From Eubacterium saphenum ATCC 49989 (GTDB lineage: Bacteria > Bacillota > Clostridia > Peptostreptococcales > Anaerovoracaceae): a DNA stretch of 64,000 nucleotides. This document shows, one piece after another, positions 25,332-33,527 of this stretch (position 1 is the first letter of the stretch; the number at the start of each line of letters is the position of its first letter). Under the pieces are notes generated by a model. It made no database searches. It was not told where the DNA came from and saw only the letters and a list, made by a program, of their open reading frames with translations. The translations under genes were made by a program, and so were the position numbers. Location of the stretch: the NCBI GenBank assembly GCA_000161975.1, contig GG688422.1:1019506-1083505 (forward strand). Reading direction: 5' to 3'.

Positions 25332-26708
25332 ATGGATAGTCAAATTAGGCAGGAGCTTCTCACAAAGAGTCCTGTAAGGCTCATGTTTCAGCTCGGTATT
25401 CCGGGGATTGTAGGGATGGTTGTTATAGGGCTTTATCCGTTTATGGATGGAGTGTTTGCAGGAAATATCATAGGTCAAAGTGCTATGGCGGCGTGCAGCG
25501 TTGCAATGCCTCTTACCTTGGTGAACAACGGTATATCCACCCTTTTAGGAGTGGGGTCTGCTTCCATCCTCTCAAGGGCACTCGGTAAGGGTGATAAAAA
25601 GACGGTGGATCAGATAATGGGTAACCTCATATTTTGGGTTCTTGTATTATCCACTACCGTTATGATACTTGGGATTTTGTTCGCTCCGCAGTTTTTAGAT
25701 CTTGTGGGAGCTACAGGAGAGATTAAGGAGCTTGGAGTTAGATATCTAAGAGTTTTATTTTTAGGTTCTATCTTTGTGAATTTTGCGCAGAGCTCTAATA
25801 TGGTCATACGAGGTGAGGGCCATCTTAAAATCGCCATGGGCATCATGGGAGCAGGTGCAGTGTTAAACATCATACTGGATCCTATTTTCATGTATGCTAT
25901 GGGTAGCCGAGGCATTGAAGGTGCGGCAATAGCTACTGTATTGTCACAGCTCATAACGGCAGTTGTTTCGATTTATTATTTTAAAAAGAAGAGCAAGGTT
26001 GTAAAGATAAATCATATAGCTATGAAGAAGGACATCTTCGGGGAGATGTTTGCGGTAGGATTTTCAGCTATGATGATGCAGGTCATGACTTTGATTCAGC
26101 AATCGCTAATGTATAAGATGTCTTTTAAATACGGCGGTACGGATAACGGGATATTGATGGCGGCGGCACTCAGGATTTTTGCATTTTCATTCATTCCTCT
26201 TTGGGGTCTCAGCCAAGGTATGCAACCTGTCATAGGCACGAATTACGGTGCGAAGATTTATTCCAGAGTTAAGGCGGGGCTCAAGGTGTTTAATTGGGGA
26301 GCGTTGGTGCTTGCGGGGTTATTCTACCTTCCTATCATGCTGTTTCCTAGGCAAATATTGCACATGTTCGGCGTTGAGAATGATATTTTGACTGCAGGCA
26401 TTCCGCATTTCAGGATGCTATATAGTATATTTATAGTATATGGATTCATGATTATAAGTGTAGTGTTCTTCCAGTCTATAGGTGATGCGAAGAAAGCGGG
26501 TATTCTCGTTATATTCAGACAGTTGGTTGTGTTTGTGCCGTCAATAATAATTTTGCCAAGAGCTTTTGGAATAGATGCCGTATGGTATACTCAGCCACTT
26601 GTGGACTTCATAATGACCGCCATCAGCGCAGTCCTTATAGTGCTAACCGTTAAAAGGTTTCCTCATAAAGATGCAGAAACGATTCAGTCATCATTGAATA
26701 AGTTGTAA
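25332..26708 (+). CDS. MATE-family multidrug/cation antiporter
   Basis: Twelve-helix inner-membrane exporter of the MatE type (NorM/MepA-like), coupling efflux to Na+ or H+. 458 residues with paired MatE repeats (QLGIPGIVGMVVIGLYPFMD at the start; a second repeat from about residue 230). In-frame TTG 25314 and ATG 25323 precede it, but GGAAAGGA at 25316-25323 best fits ATG 25332. It lies 129 bases after the TetR gene with no terminator between, so the pair probably forms one regulated unit. The substrate cannot be told from sequence. Confidence 0.9.
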   Translation: MDSQIRQELLTKSPVRLMFQLGIPGIVGMVVIGLYPFMDGVFAGNIIGQSAMAACSVAMPLTLVNNGISTLLGVGSASILSRALGKGDKKTVDQIMGNLIFWVLVLSTTVMILGILFAPQFLDLVGATGEIKELGVRYLRVLFLGSIFVNFAQSSNMVIRGEGHLKIAMGIMGAGAVLNIILDPIFMYAMGSRGIEGAAIATVLSQLITAVVSIYYFKKKSKVVKINHIAMKKDIFGEMFAVGFSAMMMQVMTLIQQSLMYKMSFKYGGTDNGILMAAALRIFAFSFIPLWGLSQGMQPVIGTNYGAKIYSRVKAGLKVFNWGALVLAGLFYLPIMLFPRQILHMFGVENDILTAGIPHFRMLYSIFIVYGFMIISVVFFQSIGDAKKAGILVIFRQLVVFVPSIIILPRAFGIDAVWYTQPLVDFIMTAISAVLIVLTVKRFPHKDAETIQSSLNKL

Positions 26709-26947
26709 CTTGCTCTAATTATTCCAAAAGTTAGTTTGTAAACTTCTGAAAAAAACCATATCCATATCCTAAGAAAAAAATCAAAGCATTTTCGAAAAAA
26801 ACATATTTGAAGCAGGAAAAAGGTTGGAAGTTTACAAAGGTGGATTCTCCTCGCTTGAAGGATACGGTTTATCGCTCAAGGATAGATGGTAAGATCTATA
26901 AAATATTTTCTAAAAAATAATGCGTATCATTAGCAGAAGGCTTATGT

Positions 26948-26976
26948 AAAAAGAGTGCAGAGATGCACTCTTTTTT
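26948..26976 (+). terminator. Rho-independent terminator
   Basis: 12-bp perfect stem (AAAAAGAGTGCA / TGCACTCTTTTT), GAGA loop, T-rich end. Because the stem is also A-rich on its left side it may act in both directions. Confidence 0.8.
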
Positions 26977-27007
26977 ATTAGGGATGACATGCTTGTCATA
27001 CAAGAGA

Positions 27008-27030
27008 AACTAGTCCAAGCAGGACTAGTT
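27008..27030. repeat. 9-bp hairpin
   Basis: AACTAGTCC (27008-27016) pairs with GGACTAGTT (27022-27030), 5-base loop. It lies just upstream of the intron domain V relic and could be part of the intron's own structure. Confidence 0.5.
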
Positions 27031-27078
27031 AGGTTACTTGACTATTACGCAGAGCGCCGTATTTTGTAGTTTAGTTGA

Positions 27079-27160
27079 AGCGCCGTATGCCGAACGGCAT
27101 GTACGGTGGTGTGTAAAAATCTGCATATTTTTAGGAGAATTATATGCAGATTTCCTACGC
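27079..27160 (+). mobile_element. 3' end relic of a group II intron (domain V, possibly VI)
   Basis: 27079-27110 folds as domain V: AGC catalytic triad (27079-27081), lower helix CCGTA/TACGG (27083-27087, 27102-27106), two-base bulge TG (27100-27101), upper helix TGCC/GGCA with GAAC tetraloop, then GGTGGTGTG as in bacterial intron ends. A 10-bp hairpin follows (27117-27126 with 27144-27153), then CCTACG, which may be domain VI and the 3' splice end. No reverse transcriptase or 5' end is present, so this is a fragment. Confidence 0.6.
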
Positions 27161-27361
27161 CTGCAAAGAAGACGGCGTTTGCTATGGAGCAACTTGAATT
27201 TGCCTATCTTGATGCCTGCGCCCATCTCTAAAGCCGAAATCTGTAAGATGCTGCCGGACATCAGCGTTACAACGGTAGAGGCGGTGTTGGGATCCATGGT
27301 GAAGAAAGGTTTGATAAGGCGCATTGGAGCAGGCAGGGCATCTAGGTATATAAGAACGTAG
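27154..27361 (+). pseudogene. Broken gene encoding a C-terminal winged-helix domain (Fic-protein-like)
   Basis: One frame gives TPAKKTAFAMEQLEFAYLDA then a stop near 27226. A different frame continues with PISKAEICKMLPDISVTTVE and ends with a winged-helix wing and IGAGRASRYIRT at 27361. The second part resembles the C-terminal DNA-binding-like domain of many Fic-family proteins. The frame change and absence of the Fic core mark it as a remnant, lying directly after the intron relic. Family assignment is tentative. Confidence 0.5.
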
Positions 27362-27488
27362 GGTAATACAAAAACAACCGTGTAATATTTGATTATGTCA
27401 CATCTCTTGTGTTAACATTTGGGTGTCTATTTATTGGTTAAAACAGATAAGTGGCGGAATTTATAAATAGAAGGAGGGTGAAGGTTTT

Positions 27489-28118
27489 ATGACTAAACAA
27501 AAATATATGTATGGTAGCATAGTTGCTTTGATAATTGGCGTTTTTTCATGGCTTTTAAGTCTTTTTGATATCGTTAGAAATACGTGGATAATTAGTATCC
27601 CGATGGGAATATTAGCTATAGTTTTAGCGGTAAAAATGAATGGAAGTTCTTATGCATATAAAACTACAAAAAAGGTTTTGGTAGGTCTTGGAATTTTAAT
27701 GACGATAAGTTGTTATTTTATTTTTACTTTGGCCTATATGGTAGAAGATCTTTCAGAGGGGTATGTTGATAAAAATATCGTAGTGATTGCACCTACAAAG
27801 GGAACAATACCTATTAAAGCGGGCGGTAAAAATGAATTGGATAAAAATGATAACAAAGAACGAACAGTTTATTTTTCGAAGACAAATTGCCCGCCGTGCA
27901 AGAAATTTTCCGGTGTTTTAGAAAAAGCAATTCGAGCAACAAAGGCGGATGTTTATTACTATAATACGGAAGAAATGATAGAAAGCGAAGCAACAAAATA
28001 TGAAAAGCGGTTTGGCATCGATAAAGTTCCTGTGCTTGTGAAAATTAAGAACGGCAAGGTTACAAGTGTTTTAAAGGACGGCAGCAGTATTCAAAGAATG
28101 AAGAAATTCCTGAAATAA
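27489..28118 (+). CDS. Membrane-anchored thioredoxin-like protein with CPPC site
   Basis: 209 residues. Three hydrophobic segments at the N-terminus (about 10-28, 33-50, 62-84), then an extracytoplasmic thioredoxin fold: TVYFSKTNCPPCKKF with CPPC at 134-137 and the cis-proline in KVPVL (181). Probably a thiol-disulfide oxidoreductase acting outside the membrane, or a bacteriocin-accessory/transport-type protein; the substrate is unknown. GGAGGG ribosome site 10 bases before the ATG. The next gene is a paralogue with the same layout but no cysteines, an arrangement that suggests a duplicated pair. Confidence 0.7.
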   Translation: MTKQKYMYGSIVALIIGVFSWLLSLFDIVRNTWIISIPMGILAIVLAVKMNGSSYAYKTTKKVLVGLGILMTISCYFIFTLAYMVEDLSEGYVDKNIVVIAPTKGTIPIKAGGKNELDKNDNKERTVYFSKTNCPPCKKFSGVLEKAIRATKADVYYYNTEEMIESEATKYEKRFGIDKVPVLVKIKNGKVTSVLKDGSSIQRMKKFLK

Positions 28119-28192
28119 TTGTTTTAGTGAATGTCTGTAAATCTACGTGCTGGTATTTTTATAAAGTACAAGAATGTGTAAGTGTACACTAG

Positions 28193-28221
28193 AAAACAAA
28201 AGTTTATGCGGTTTTGTTTTT
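28193..28221 (+). terminator. Possible weak hairpin terminator between the two paralogues
   Basis: AAAACAAAA (28193-28201) pairs with TTTTGTTTT (28212-28220), 10-base loop, further T. Almost all A-T pairs, so weak. Confidence 0.3.
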
Positions 28222-28247
28222 AGCATGAATGTTTGAGGAGGTTTTAC

Positions 28248-28901
28248 ATGTGTAATAAAAATATGAAATTTTTAATAGGCAGTATTGTTTTGAACATATT
28301 GGGCTTGGTATTGATTTTTCTTGCTTTGCCCATAGAAAAACTCAGTGTACTGTGGTTCATATCATTTCTATGCGGTTTGGCAGCATTTATTGTCGGTTTA
28401 TATGTAAGTGAGAAGAAAATTCCGACGTATCTCAGCCTCTTCATAGCTGTAGTTGTCATGATTGCTTTCCCTCTGACAGAGCATATTAATATGGAAATGG
28501 TTGAAAAGAAATATAAGAATCAAAAGGTTGAAACGCTGGTTATCCCAAGTGAATTTACTCCGGTTAAAAAGGGTCATATCTATGATTTAGTAAATACCAC
28601 CGACTCTAAATATGTACTGGTGTATTTTACCATTGGTGATAAGAAGGTTAACTCGAAAGCGGAAAAAATAATCATTTCAGCTCTAGCGAACAGCAAAAAT
28701 AACAAGAGAATATATTATTACGATATATCCAGAATGCCTACGAGAGAAGTGAGTTACGTAAAGAGGCATTTTGTACCGGAAGGGAATTCTTACGTAGCTA
28801 AAATTAAAAAAGGTGTGTTGGCCGGTAGAGTAAGTGTAAAAAACCTAAAAGAGCTACGTGAATTTTTAAAACGGAATCTAAAAGTAGGGAAGAGTAAATG
28901 A
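28248..28901 (+). CDS. Paralogous membrane protein with cysteine-less thioredoxin-like domain
   Basis: 217 residues, same architecture as the preceding gene: three N-terminal hydrophobic segments (about 7-27, 32-50, 55-75) then a domain whose strand YVLVYFTIGDKK aligns with TVYFSKTNCPPC of its neighbour but lacks both cysteines; PEGNSYVAKIKKG matches the KVPVLVKIKNG region without the cis-proline. Either an inactivated duplicate retained for binding or a diverging one. Upstream in-frame TTG 28233 is rejected: GGAGG at 28237-28241 fits ATG 28248. A 16-codon ORF (28898-28948) overlaps its stop by ATGA; significance unknown. Confidence 0.6.
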   Translation: MCNKNMKFLIGSIVLNILGLVLIFLALPIEKLSVLWFISFLCGLAAFIVGLYVSEKKIPTYLSLFIAVVVMIAFPLTEHINMEMVEKKYKNQKVETLVIPSEFTPVKKGHIYDLVNTTDSKYVLVYFTIGDKKVNSKAEKIIISALANSKNNKRIYYYDISRMPTREVSYVKRHFVPEGNSYVAKIKKGVLAGRVSVKNLKELREFLKRNLKVGKSK

Positions 28902-28976
28902 ATTTGGAAAAATTTTTAGAGGTAATGAATAGTGTGAAATCTGTTTGAGTTAATCAAAAAGTTTTAGGGAGTGTGG

Positions 28977-30281
28977 ATGAAGGATTTTTTTGCGATAGTT
29001 GTGAGCAAGTTGGTTGCGGTAGCACTTAAAATATGCAGGCGTACGGGAGGAAGTTTACCGGGGGCGATGGCACTTAAGATATCCAAGGATGTGCTGAAGC
29101 ACCTAAATTATCCTGTAAAGTATATAGCTGTGACGGGTACCAACGGCAAAACGGGAACAACGGGAATTATAAGGGATATCTTTCAGAACGCGGGATTTGA
29201 TGTAATCAGTAACATACATGGCGATAATCTGATATTTGGCATAACCACAGCTATACTCAAAAAGACAAGTCCGCTTACGAAAAAGGTCAAGGCTGATGTT
29301 ATAGTGCTTGAAGTCGACGAACTTACATTGGCAAGTAAAATCGATGATCTGTTTATAAGCGACGTGGTAATTACCAACTTATTCCCGGATCAGCTCGACA
29401 GGTATGGCACCATGGATACTCTGGTAAAGCAGATAGGAAGCGCACTACAGGGCTTTACGGGCAGGGTAATAACAAATTCGGATGATCCGATGCTCTATAT
29501 CCTTCACAACGTAGGTTTTGGAATATGCGAAAACGTTTTCACAGAGCATAGAAGCAGTGATACGCAAGGATTAAACGCATTTTGCCCCGGGTGTAACGGC
29601 GTACTTGCTTACAACTACCATCAGTACGGGCATGTTGGAGATTTTTACTGCAAAAACTGTGGACTTAAAAGATGGCAACCCAAGTACCTCGCAAATATAG
29701 AAGAAGATGGCAGTTATGAAGTAAACGGCATGAAATTCGATAGCAGCGGCAGGGGGCTATATCATTACTATAACGAACTTGCCGCAATATCGGTTGCACT
29801 TGAATACGGCATATCTCATGACATTATAAAAAATACTTTAAAAAGTATAAAACCGAGCAAGGGCAGGATGGAGCGCTTTGGGGATGTGCTCTTAAACCTT
29901 GTGAAAAATCCGGTAGGGCTCAATCAAGTGATATCATATATATCGAATGAAAACATAATGAACGACAAAAAATACAAGAGCCTGTTGTTTGCCCTGAGCG
30001 ATGCACCTGCGGACGGCATGGACGTATCGTGGACGTGGGAGCTTAATACGAAAAAACTTTGGGAAGCAGGCATTACGGATGTGATATGCACAGGTCCCAG
30101 ATGCTATGATGCCGCGCTCGTATTTAAGTATTCAGAATATGACTTTACTGTAAAACCTGTGGAAAGTACAGAAAGTGCGGCTCGCAAGATCATGAATGAG
30201 GGCGGCTACGCTATTTCTACATACACTGCACTTACGGGCGTTAGAAATGCTCTTGAAAAAATAAATGCGGAGGTAAAATAG
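28977..30281 (+). CDS. murT: Lipid II isoglutaminyl synthase, catalytic subunit MurT
   Basis: Mur-ligase-like protein that activates the D-Glu alpha-carboxylate of lipid II so ammonia from GatD can amidate it. 434 residues. P-loop GTNGKTGTT (54-62), ribbon zinc site (CPGC ... CKNC about 205-235), and C-terminal DUF1727 with ADGMDVSWTWE, the region that meets GatD. ATG 28977 after GGGAG; a GTG two codons earlier is possible. gatD begins immediately after the stop, so the two are one unit. An orthodox gene apart from its unusual partner. Confidence 0.93.
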   Translation: MKDFFAIVVSKLVAVALKICRRTGGSLPGAMALKISKDVLKHLNYPVKYIAVTGTNGKTGTTGIIRDIFQNAGFDVISNIHGDNLIFGITTAILKKTSPLTKKVKADVIVLEVDELTLASKIDDLFISDVVITNLFPDQLDRYGTMDTLVKQIGSALQGFTGRVITNSDDPMLYILHNVGFGICENVFTEHRSSDTQGLNAFCPGCNGVLAYNYHQYGHVGDFYCKNCGLKRWQPKYLANIEEDGSYEVNGMKFDSSGRGLYHYYNELAAISVALEYGISHDIIKNTLKSIKPSKGRMERFGDVLLNLVKNPVGLNQVISYISNENIMNDKKYKSLLFALSDAPADGMDVSWTWELNTKKLWEAGITDVICTGPRCYDAALVFKYSEYDFTVKPVESTESAARKIMNEGGYAISTYTALTGVRNALEKINAEVK

Positions 30282-31013
30282 ATGAGTGAAAAATTAAATA
30301 TGCTGAATATGTATCCTGATTTTTTGAACGTATATTCAGACTCCGCAAACCTAAAAGCCATCGAGTATAGGGCTGAGAAAAGGGGCATAGATTGCAAGAT
30401 AACCGTCCTTAAAGCGGGAGACGCTATAGATCTTAAGGATTATAACTTGATATTTATGGGAGATGGGATGCATGTAGGTGCAGATGCCATAAGGGATGAC
30501 ATTTTCACGAGAAAGGAAGAAATCCTAAAAGCGATTGATGCGGGTTGCTGTTTTTTTCTCATAGGCTCATCGTTTGAGATGTTTGGAAACAGTTATATTT
30601 TAGAAGACGGCAAGGAGCTTGAAGGGCTTGGTATCTGTGACTATAAGACGCTGGAACCTACGGGGAAAAGAGCGGTCGGGAATATCCTCGTAGATATAAA
30701 TTGCAGCGGCAAGAAAATCAGTGTGCTCGGCTTTGAAAATCATGCTACGCAAATAGAAGGCGTAACCTCTCCGCTTGGTGAAGTGCGAATTGGCAGTGGA
30801 AACGTTCACGCCGGTGAGGGTAGTAAAAGATATGAAGGCTATATTGATGATAATATAATAGCAACGAGTATGCACGGCCCGGTTCTGATAAAAAATGCGG
30901 GCTTTACTGATTTTATTATAAAAAAAGCCTTGAAAAAAGATGAGCTTGAGCCACTTGAAAGCGAAATTGAAGATAAAGCCTTTGAGATGTTAAAGAAAAG
31001 ACTTACCATTTAA
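30282..31013 (+). CDS. gatD: GatD-like glutamine amidotransferase subunit lacking the nucleophile cysteine
   Basis: 243-residue class I glutaminase-fold protein, partner of MurT. Family features: NVYSDSANLKAIEYRAEKRG at the start, LIFMGDG, LEGLGI, VLGFENHATQIEG and the catalytic His in MHGPVL (H198). The nucleophile elbow that reads ICGGYQ.LG in known GatD is IGSSFEMFG here: Gly at residue 95 (codon GGC, 30564-30566) replaces the Cys. Two cysteines (89-90) sit just before it, off the elbow. As encoded it should not hydrolyse glutamine; it may use free ammonia, act only as a scaffold, or use a displaced Cys. Sits directly after murT. Confidence 0.85.
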   Translation: MSEKLNMLNMYPDFLNVYSDSANLKAIEYRAEKRGIDCKITVLKAGDAIDLKDYNLIFMGDGMHVGADAIRDDIFTRKEEILKAIDAGCCFFLIGSSFEMFGNSYILEDGKELEGLGICDYKTLEPTGKRAVGNILVDINCSGKKISVLGFENHATQIEGVTSPLGEVRIGSGNVHAGEGSKRYEGYIDDNIIATSMHGPVLIKNAGFTDFIIKKALKKDELEPLESEIEDKAFEMLKKRLTI

Positions 31014-31094
31014 AATAACGGCACATAATGGATAAAAATTACGCTCGCTATTGTATAATGGTAGGGAAGATTTTTTGCTCACAAGGAGGAGTGG

Positions 31095-32765
31095 TTGGAA
31101 ACCGTTAAAATTATATTGGAGGCACTCGGAGGACTTGCAATTTTCATATTCGGTATGAATATGATGAGCGAAGGAATGCAAAAATCTGCAGGCGCCAAGC
31201 TTAGAAAGATCATAGGGCACGCTACAAACAACACCCTCTTTGGAATAATGACAGGCTGCATAGTTACGATGACAATACAGAGCAGCAGCGCAACCCTTGT
31301 AATGGTGATAGGCTTTGTCACCGCAGGGCTTATGACATTCAGGCAGGCTATAAACGTAACGCTTGGAGCCAATATAGGTACTACGATTACTGCGCAGATA
31401 GTGGCCTTTAAGGTGGGTGACTATGCGTGGTTTTTTGTATTCATAGGCTTTATCATATACATGATAATAAAGAAGAGCAAGATAAAAAGCATAGGTGAGA
31501 CGATATTCGGGTTCGGTATCCTCTTTGTGGGGCTTAACACTATGGGTAACGCTATGGCGCCCATTGCAAATAACCCAAATGTTACGGATTTGATACTGAA
31601 GATAGCGGATTCATCACCGCTGGGTATATTGTTCGGCACGGGAATTACCGCAATCATTCAAAGCAGTTCAGCATCCATAGCTACGCTTCAAAACTTGGCA
31701 TCCACAGCTGCGGCGGATGGCGTTACACCGCTGATCAGCCTTCAGGGTGCTATCCCGATAGTTCTCGGAGCAAACATCGGTACTACGATAACTGCAGTTC
31801 TTGCATCTGTAGGTGGAGGGAAAAATGCGAAAAAGGTGGCATTCATAAGTGTAGTGATAAATGCGGTAGGTATCATATGTATGGCAGGCTTCATACCTCA
31901 GATAGCACAGCTTGCAACATTTATTTCACCCGCGGGAAATGCGCTATCTACCATATCGAGGCAAATTGCCAACGCTCACTTAATCTTCAACGTGATTGCC
32001 ATACTGATATTCATCCCGTTTGTAGGAATAATAAGCAGAAACATAGATAAGATATTCAAGGATGACAAGATCCGAAAAATCGATGATGCCACTCCGCAGT
32101 TCCTTACAATCACGGTACTTGACAGACCTTTCATGGCTATACCGCTGGTACAAAACGAAATAGTAAGGCTTGCGGAAATTACAAAGAAAATGATAGTTTA
32201 CGCACGTGATGCGGTGATAAAGCATGATGAAAAGGCAATAGAAGAAATATTGCAGACGGAAAAATCCGTAAATATACTGCATAAGAAGATAGTGGCTTAT
32301 CTGTCGGAATTATTTGCCACAGAAACACTGGCTGATGTAGAGGGTAAGCAGGTGACCGGGCTTTTGCACATGGTAGCCGATATTGAGCACATAGGCGATC
32401 ACTGCAAGAGCATAGGGGAATGTGCACAGGAGATGGTAGAAAACGATTATGAATTTAGCGATATCGCATATGCGGAGTTACATGAAAGCTTCGGGCGTGT
32501 CAGACTCATGCTTAAAGATGCCATGCAGGCTGTAAAAACCGGAGATGTGGAGCTTGCAAACGTTATAATAGAAGAGGGCGAGACATTGGAAAAGATGGAG
32601 TCGAGGCTCCGCAAGCAGCATTTGCAGCGTGTCAATACCAAAACCTGCGATCCGAGTTATACAGCACTCTACAACGATATCGTTCATGATATAAGAAAGA
32701 TAGGAGAATACTGCTATAATTTAGCGATAGCGTATGTAAAAGATGTAAGCGAAAGGAGTGAGTGA
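31095..32765 (+). CDS. Na/Pi cotransporter family protein with PhoU-like tail
   Basis: 556 residues. Two inverted Na/Pi-cotransporter repeats with the QSSSA signatures (MTIQSSSATLVMV and AIIQSSSASIATL) and repeated GANIGTT motifs, about eight to ten membrane helices to residue 320. A PhoU-like helical domain follows (LLHMVADIEHIGDHCK). Imports phosphate with sodium or regulates phosphate balance. TTG start at 31095 is supported by AAGGAGG at 31083-31089. pyrH starts one base after the stop, an unusual neighbour: pyrH-frr usually follow rpsB-tsf. Confidence 0.88.
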   Translation: METVKIILEALGGLAIFIFGMNMMSEGMQKSAGAKLRKIIGHATNNTLFGIMTGCIVTMTIQSSSATLVMVIGFVTAGLMTFRQAINVTLGANIGTTITAQIVAFKVGDYAWFFVFIGFIIYMIIKKSKIKSIGETIFGFGILFVGLNTMGNAMAPIANNPNVTDLILKIADSSPLGILFGTGITAIIQSSSASIATLQNLASTAAADGVTPLISLQGAIPIVLGANIGTTITAVLASVGGGKNAKKVAFISVVINAVGIICMAGFIPQIAQLATFISPAGNALSTISRQIANAHLIFNVIAILIFIPFVGIISRNIDKIFKDDKIRKIDDATPQFLTITVLDRPFMAIPLVQNEIVRLAEITKKMIVYARDAVIKHDEKAIEEILQTEKSVNILHKKIVAYLSELFATETLADVEGKQVTGLLHMVADIEHIGDHCKSIGECAQEMVENDYEFSDIAYAELHESFGRVRLMLKDAMQAVKTGDVELANVIIEEGETLEKMESRLRKQHLQRVNTKTCDPSYTALYNDIVHDIRKIGEYCYNLAIAYVKDVSERSE

Positions 32766-32766
32766 G

Positions 32767-33477
32767 ATGAGCAATAAACCTATTTATGATAAGGTGATAC
32801 TTAAGGTGAGTGGCGAAGCACTTGCAGGTGATAAAAACTTTGGAATAGATGAAAAAACGCTGATAGGCATTGCAAAGGAAATTAAAGAAGTGAGTGCTCT
32901 TGGAGTAAAGGTTGGGATAGTAGTAGGCGGTGGCAATTTTTGGCGAGGAAGAACAAATCAGCAGATGGATAGGGCTACAGCGGATTATATAGGCATGCTT
33001 GCGACTATGATGAACTCTCTTGCGCTTCAAGATGCGATAGAAGGCCTCGGACTTAAGACACGTGTTCATTCTGCGGTAGAGATGATGGAAATAGCGGAGC
33101 CATACGTAAGAAGAAGGGCTATAAATCAACTCGAGAAAGGATACATCGTGATATTCGGTGCAGGCACGGGAAGCCCTTTCTTTTCTACAGATACGGCGGC
33201 GGCTCTTAAGGCTGCGGAAATGGATGCAGACTTAATATTGCTTGCAAAAAAAATAGATGCCGTGTATTCAAAGGATCCTGAGCTGCATAGCGATGCGGTA
33301 AAGTATACAAGCCTTACGCACGGCGATGTGCTTGAAAAAAATCTGGGTGTTATGGATTCTACAGCGGCGAGCCTATGTCGTGATAACGGCATTAAAATAC
33401 ATGTGTTTTCAATAAGGGAGAAGGGCAATGTCATGAAGGCTGTATGCGGAGAAAACATAGGCACCTTGATTACCTAG
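32767..33477 (+). CDS. pyrH: UMP kinase
   Basis: Phosphorylates UMP to UDP for RNA, DNA and wall precursors; regulated by GTP and UTP in bacteria. 236 residues, normal. VILKVSGEAL (P-loop-like), VVGGGNFWRG, MMNSLALQDA, GTGSPFFSTDTAAALKA (UMP site) and KKIDAVYSKDP are all present. In-frame GTG 32758 overlaps AAAGGAG, so ATG 32767 is preferred. It lies between a phosphate transporter and frr, without rpsB and tsf. Confidence 0.96.
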   Translation: MSNKPIYDKVILKVSGEALAGDKNFGIDEKTLIGIAKEIKEVSALGVKVGIVVGGGNFWRGRTNQQMDRATADYIGMLATMMNSLALQDAIEGLGLKTRVHSAVEMMEIAEPYVRRRAINQLEKGYIVIFGAGTGSPFFSTDTAAALKAAEMDADLILLAKKIDAVYSKDPELHSDAVKYTSLTHGDVLEKNLGVMDSTAASLCRDNGIKIHVFSIREKGNVMKAVCGENIGTLIT

Positions 33478-33483
33478 ACAAAC

Positions 33484-33511
33484 TTGTTTTAAGATGGATA
33501 TGTTATATAAT
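33484..33511 (+). promoter_or_regulatory. Internal promoter before frr
   Basis: TTGTTT (33484-33489), 16-base spacer, TATAAT (33506-33511), in the gap between pyrH and frr. Confidence 0.5.
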
Positions 33512-33527
33512 GTATATGGAGGATGAG

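Larger units (their letters stand above)
26709..27488. other. Accessory intergenic region with gene and intron relics
   Basis: About 780 bases without an intact gene. One frame ending at 26920 reads GWKFTKVDSPRLKDTVYRSR then IDGKIYKIFSKK and could be a decayed C-terminus of unknown type. Then come a terminator (26948-26976), two small hairpins (26984-26999 and 27008-27030), a group II intron domain V relic (27079-27113) and a broken winged-helix gene (27154-27361). Confidence 0.5.

Noticed and set aside
27038..27361. A 107-residue protein gene
   Set aside because: Its first third reads through the group II intron domain V and its N-terminal and C-terminal parts belong to different ancestral frames; treated as relics.
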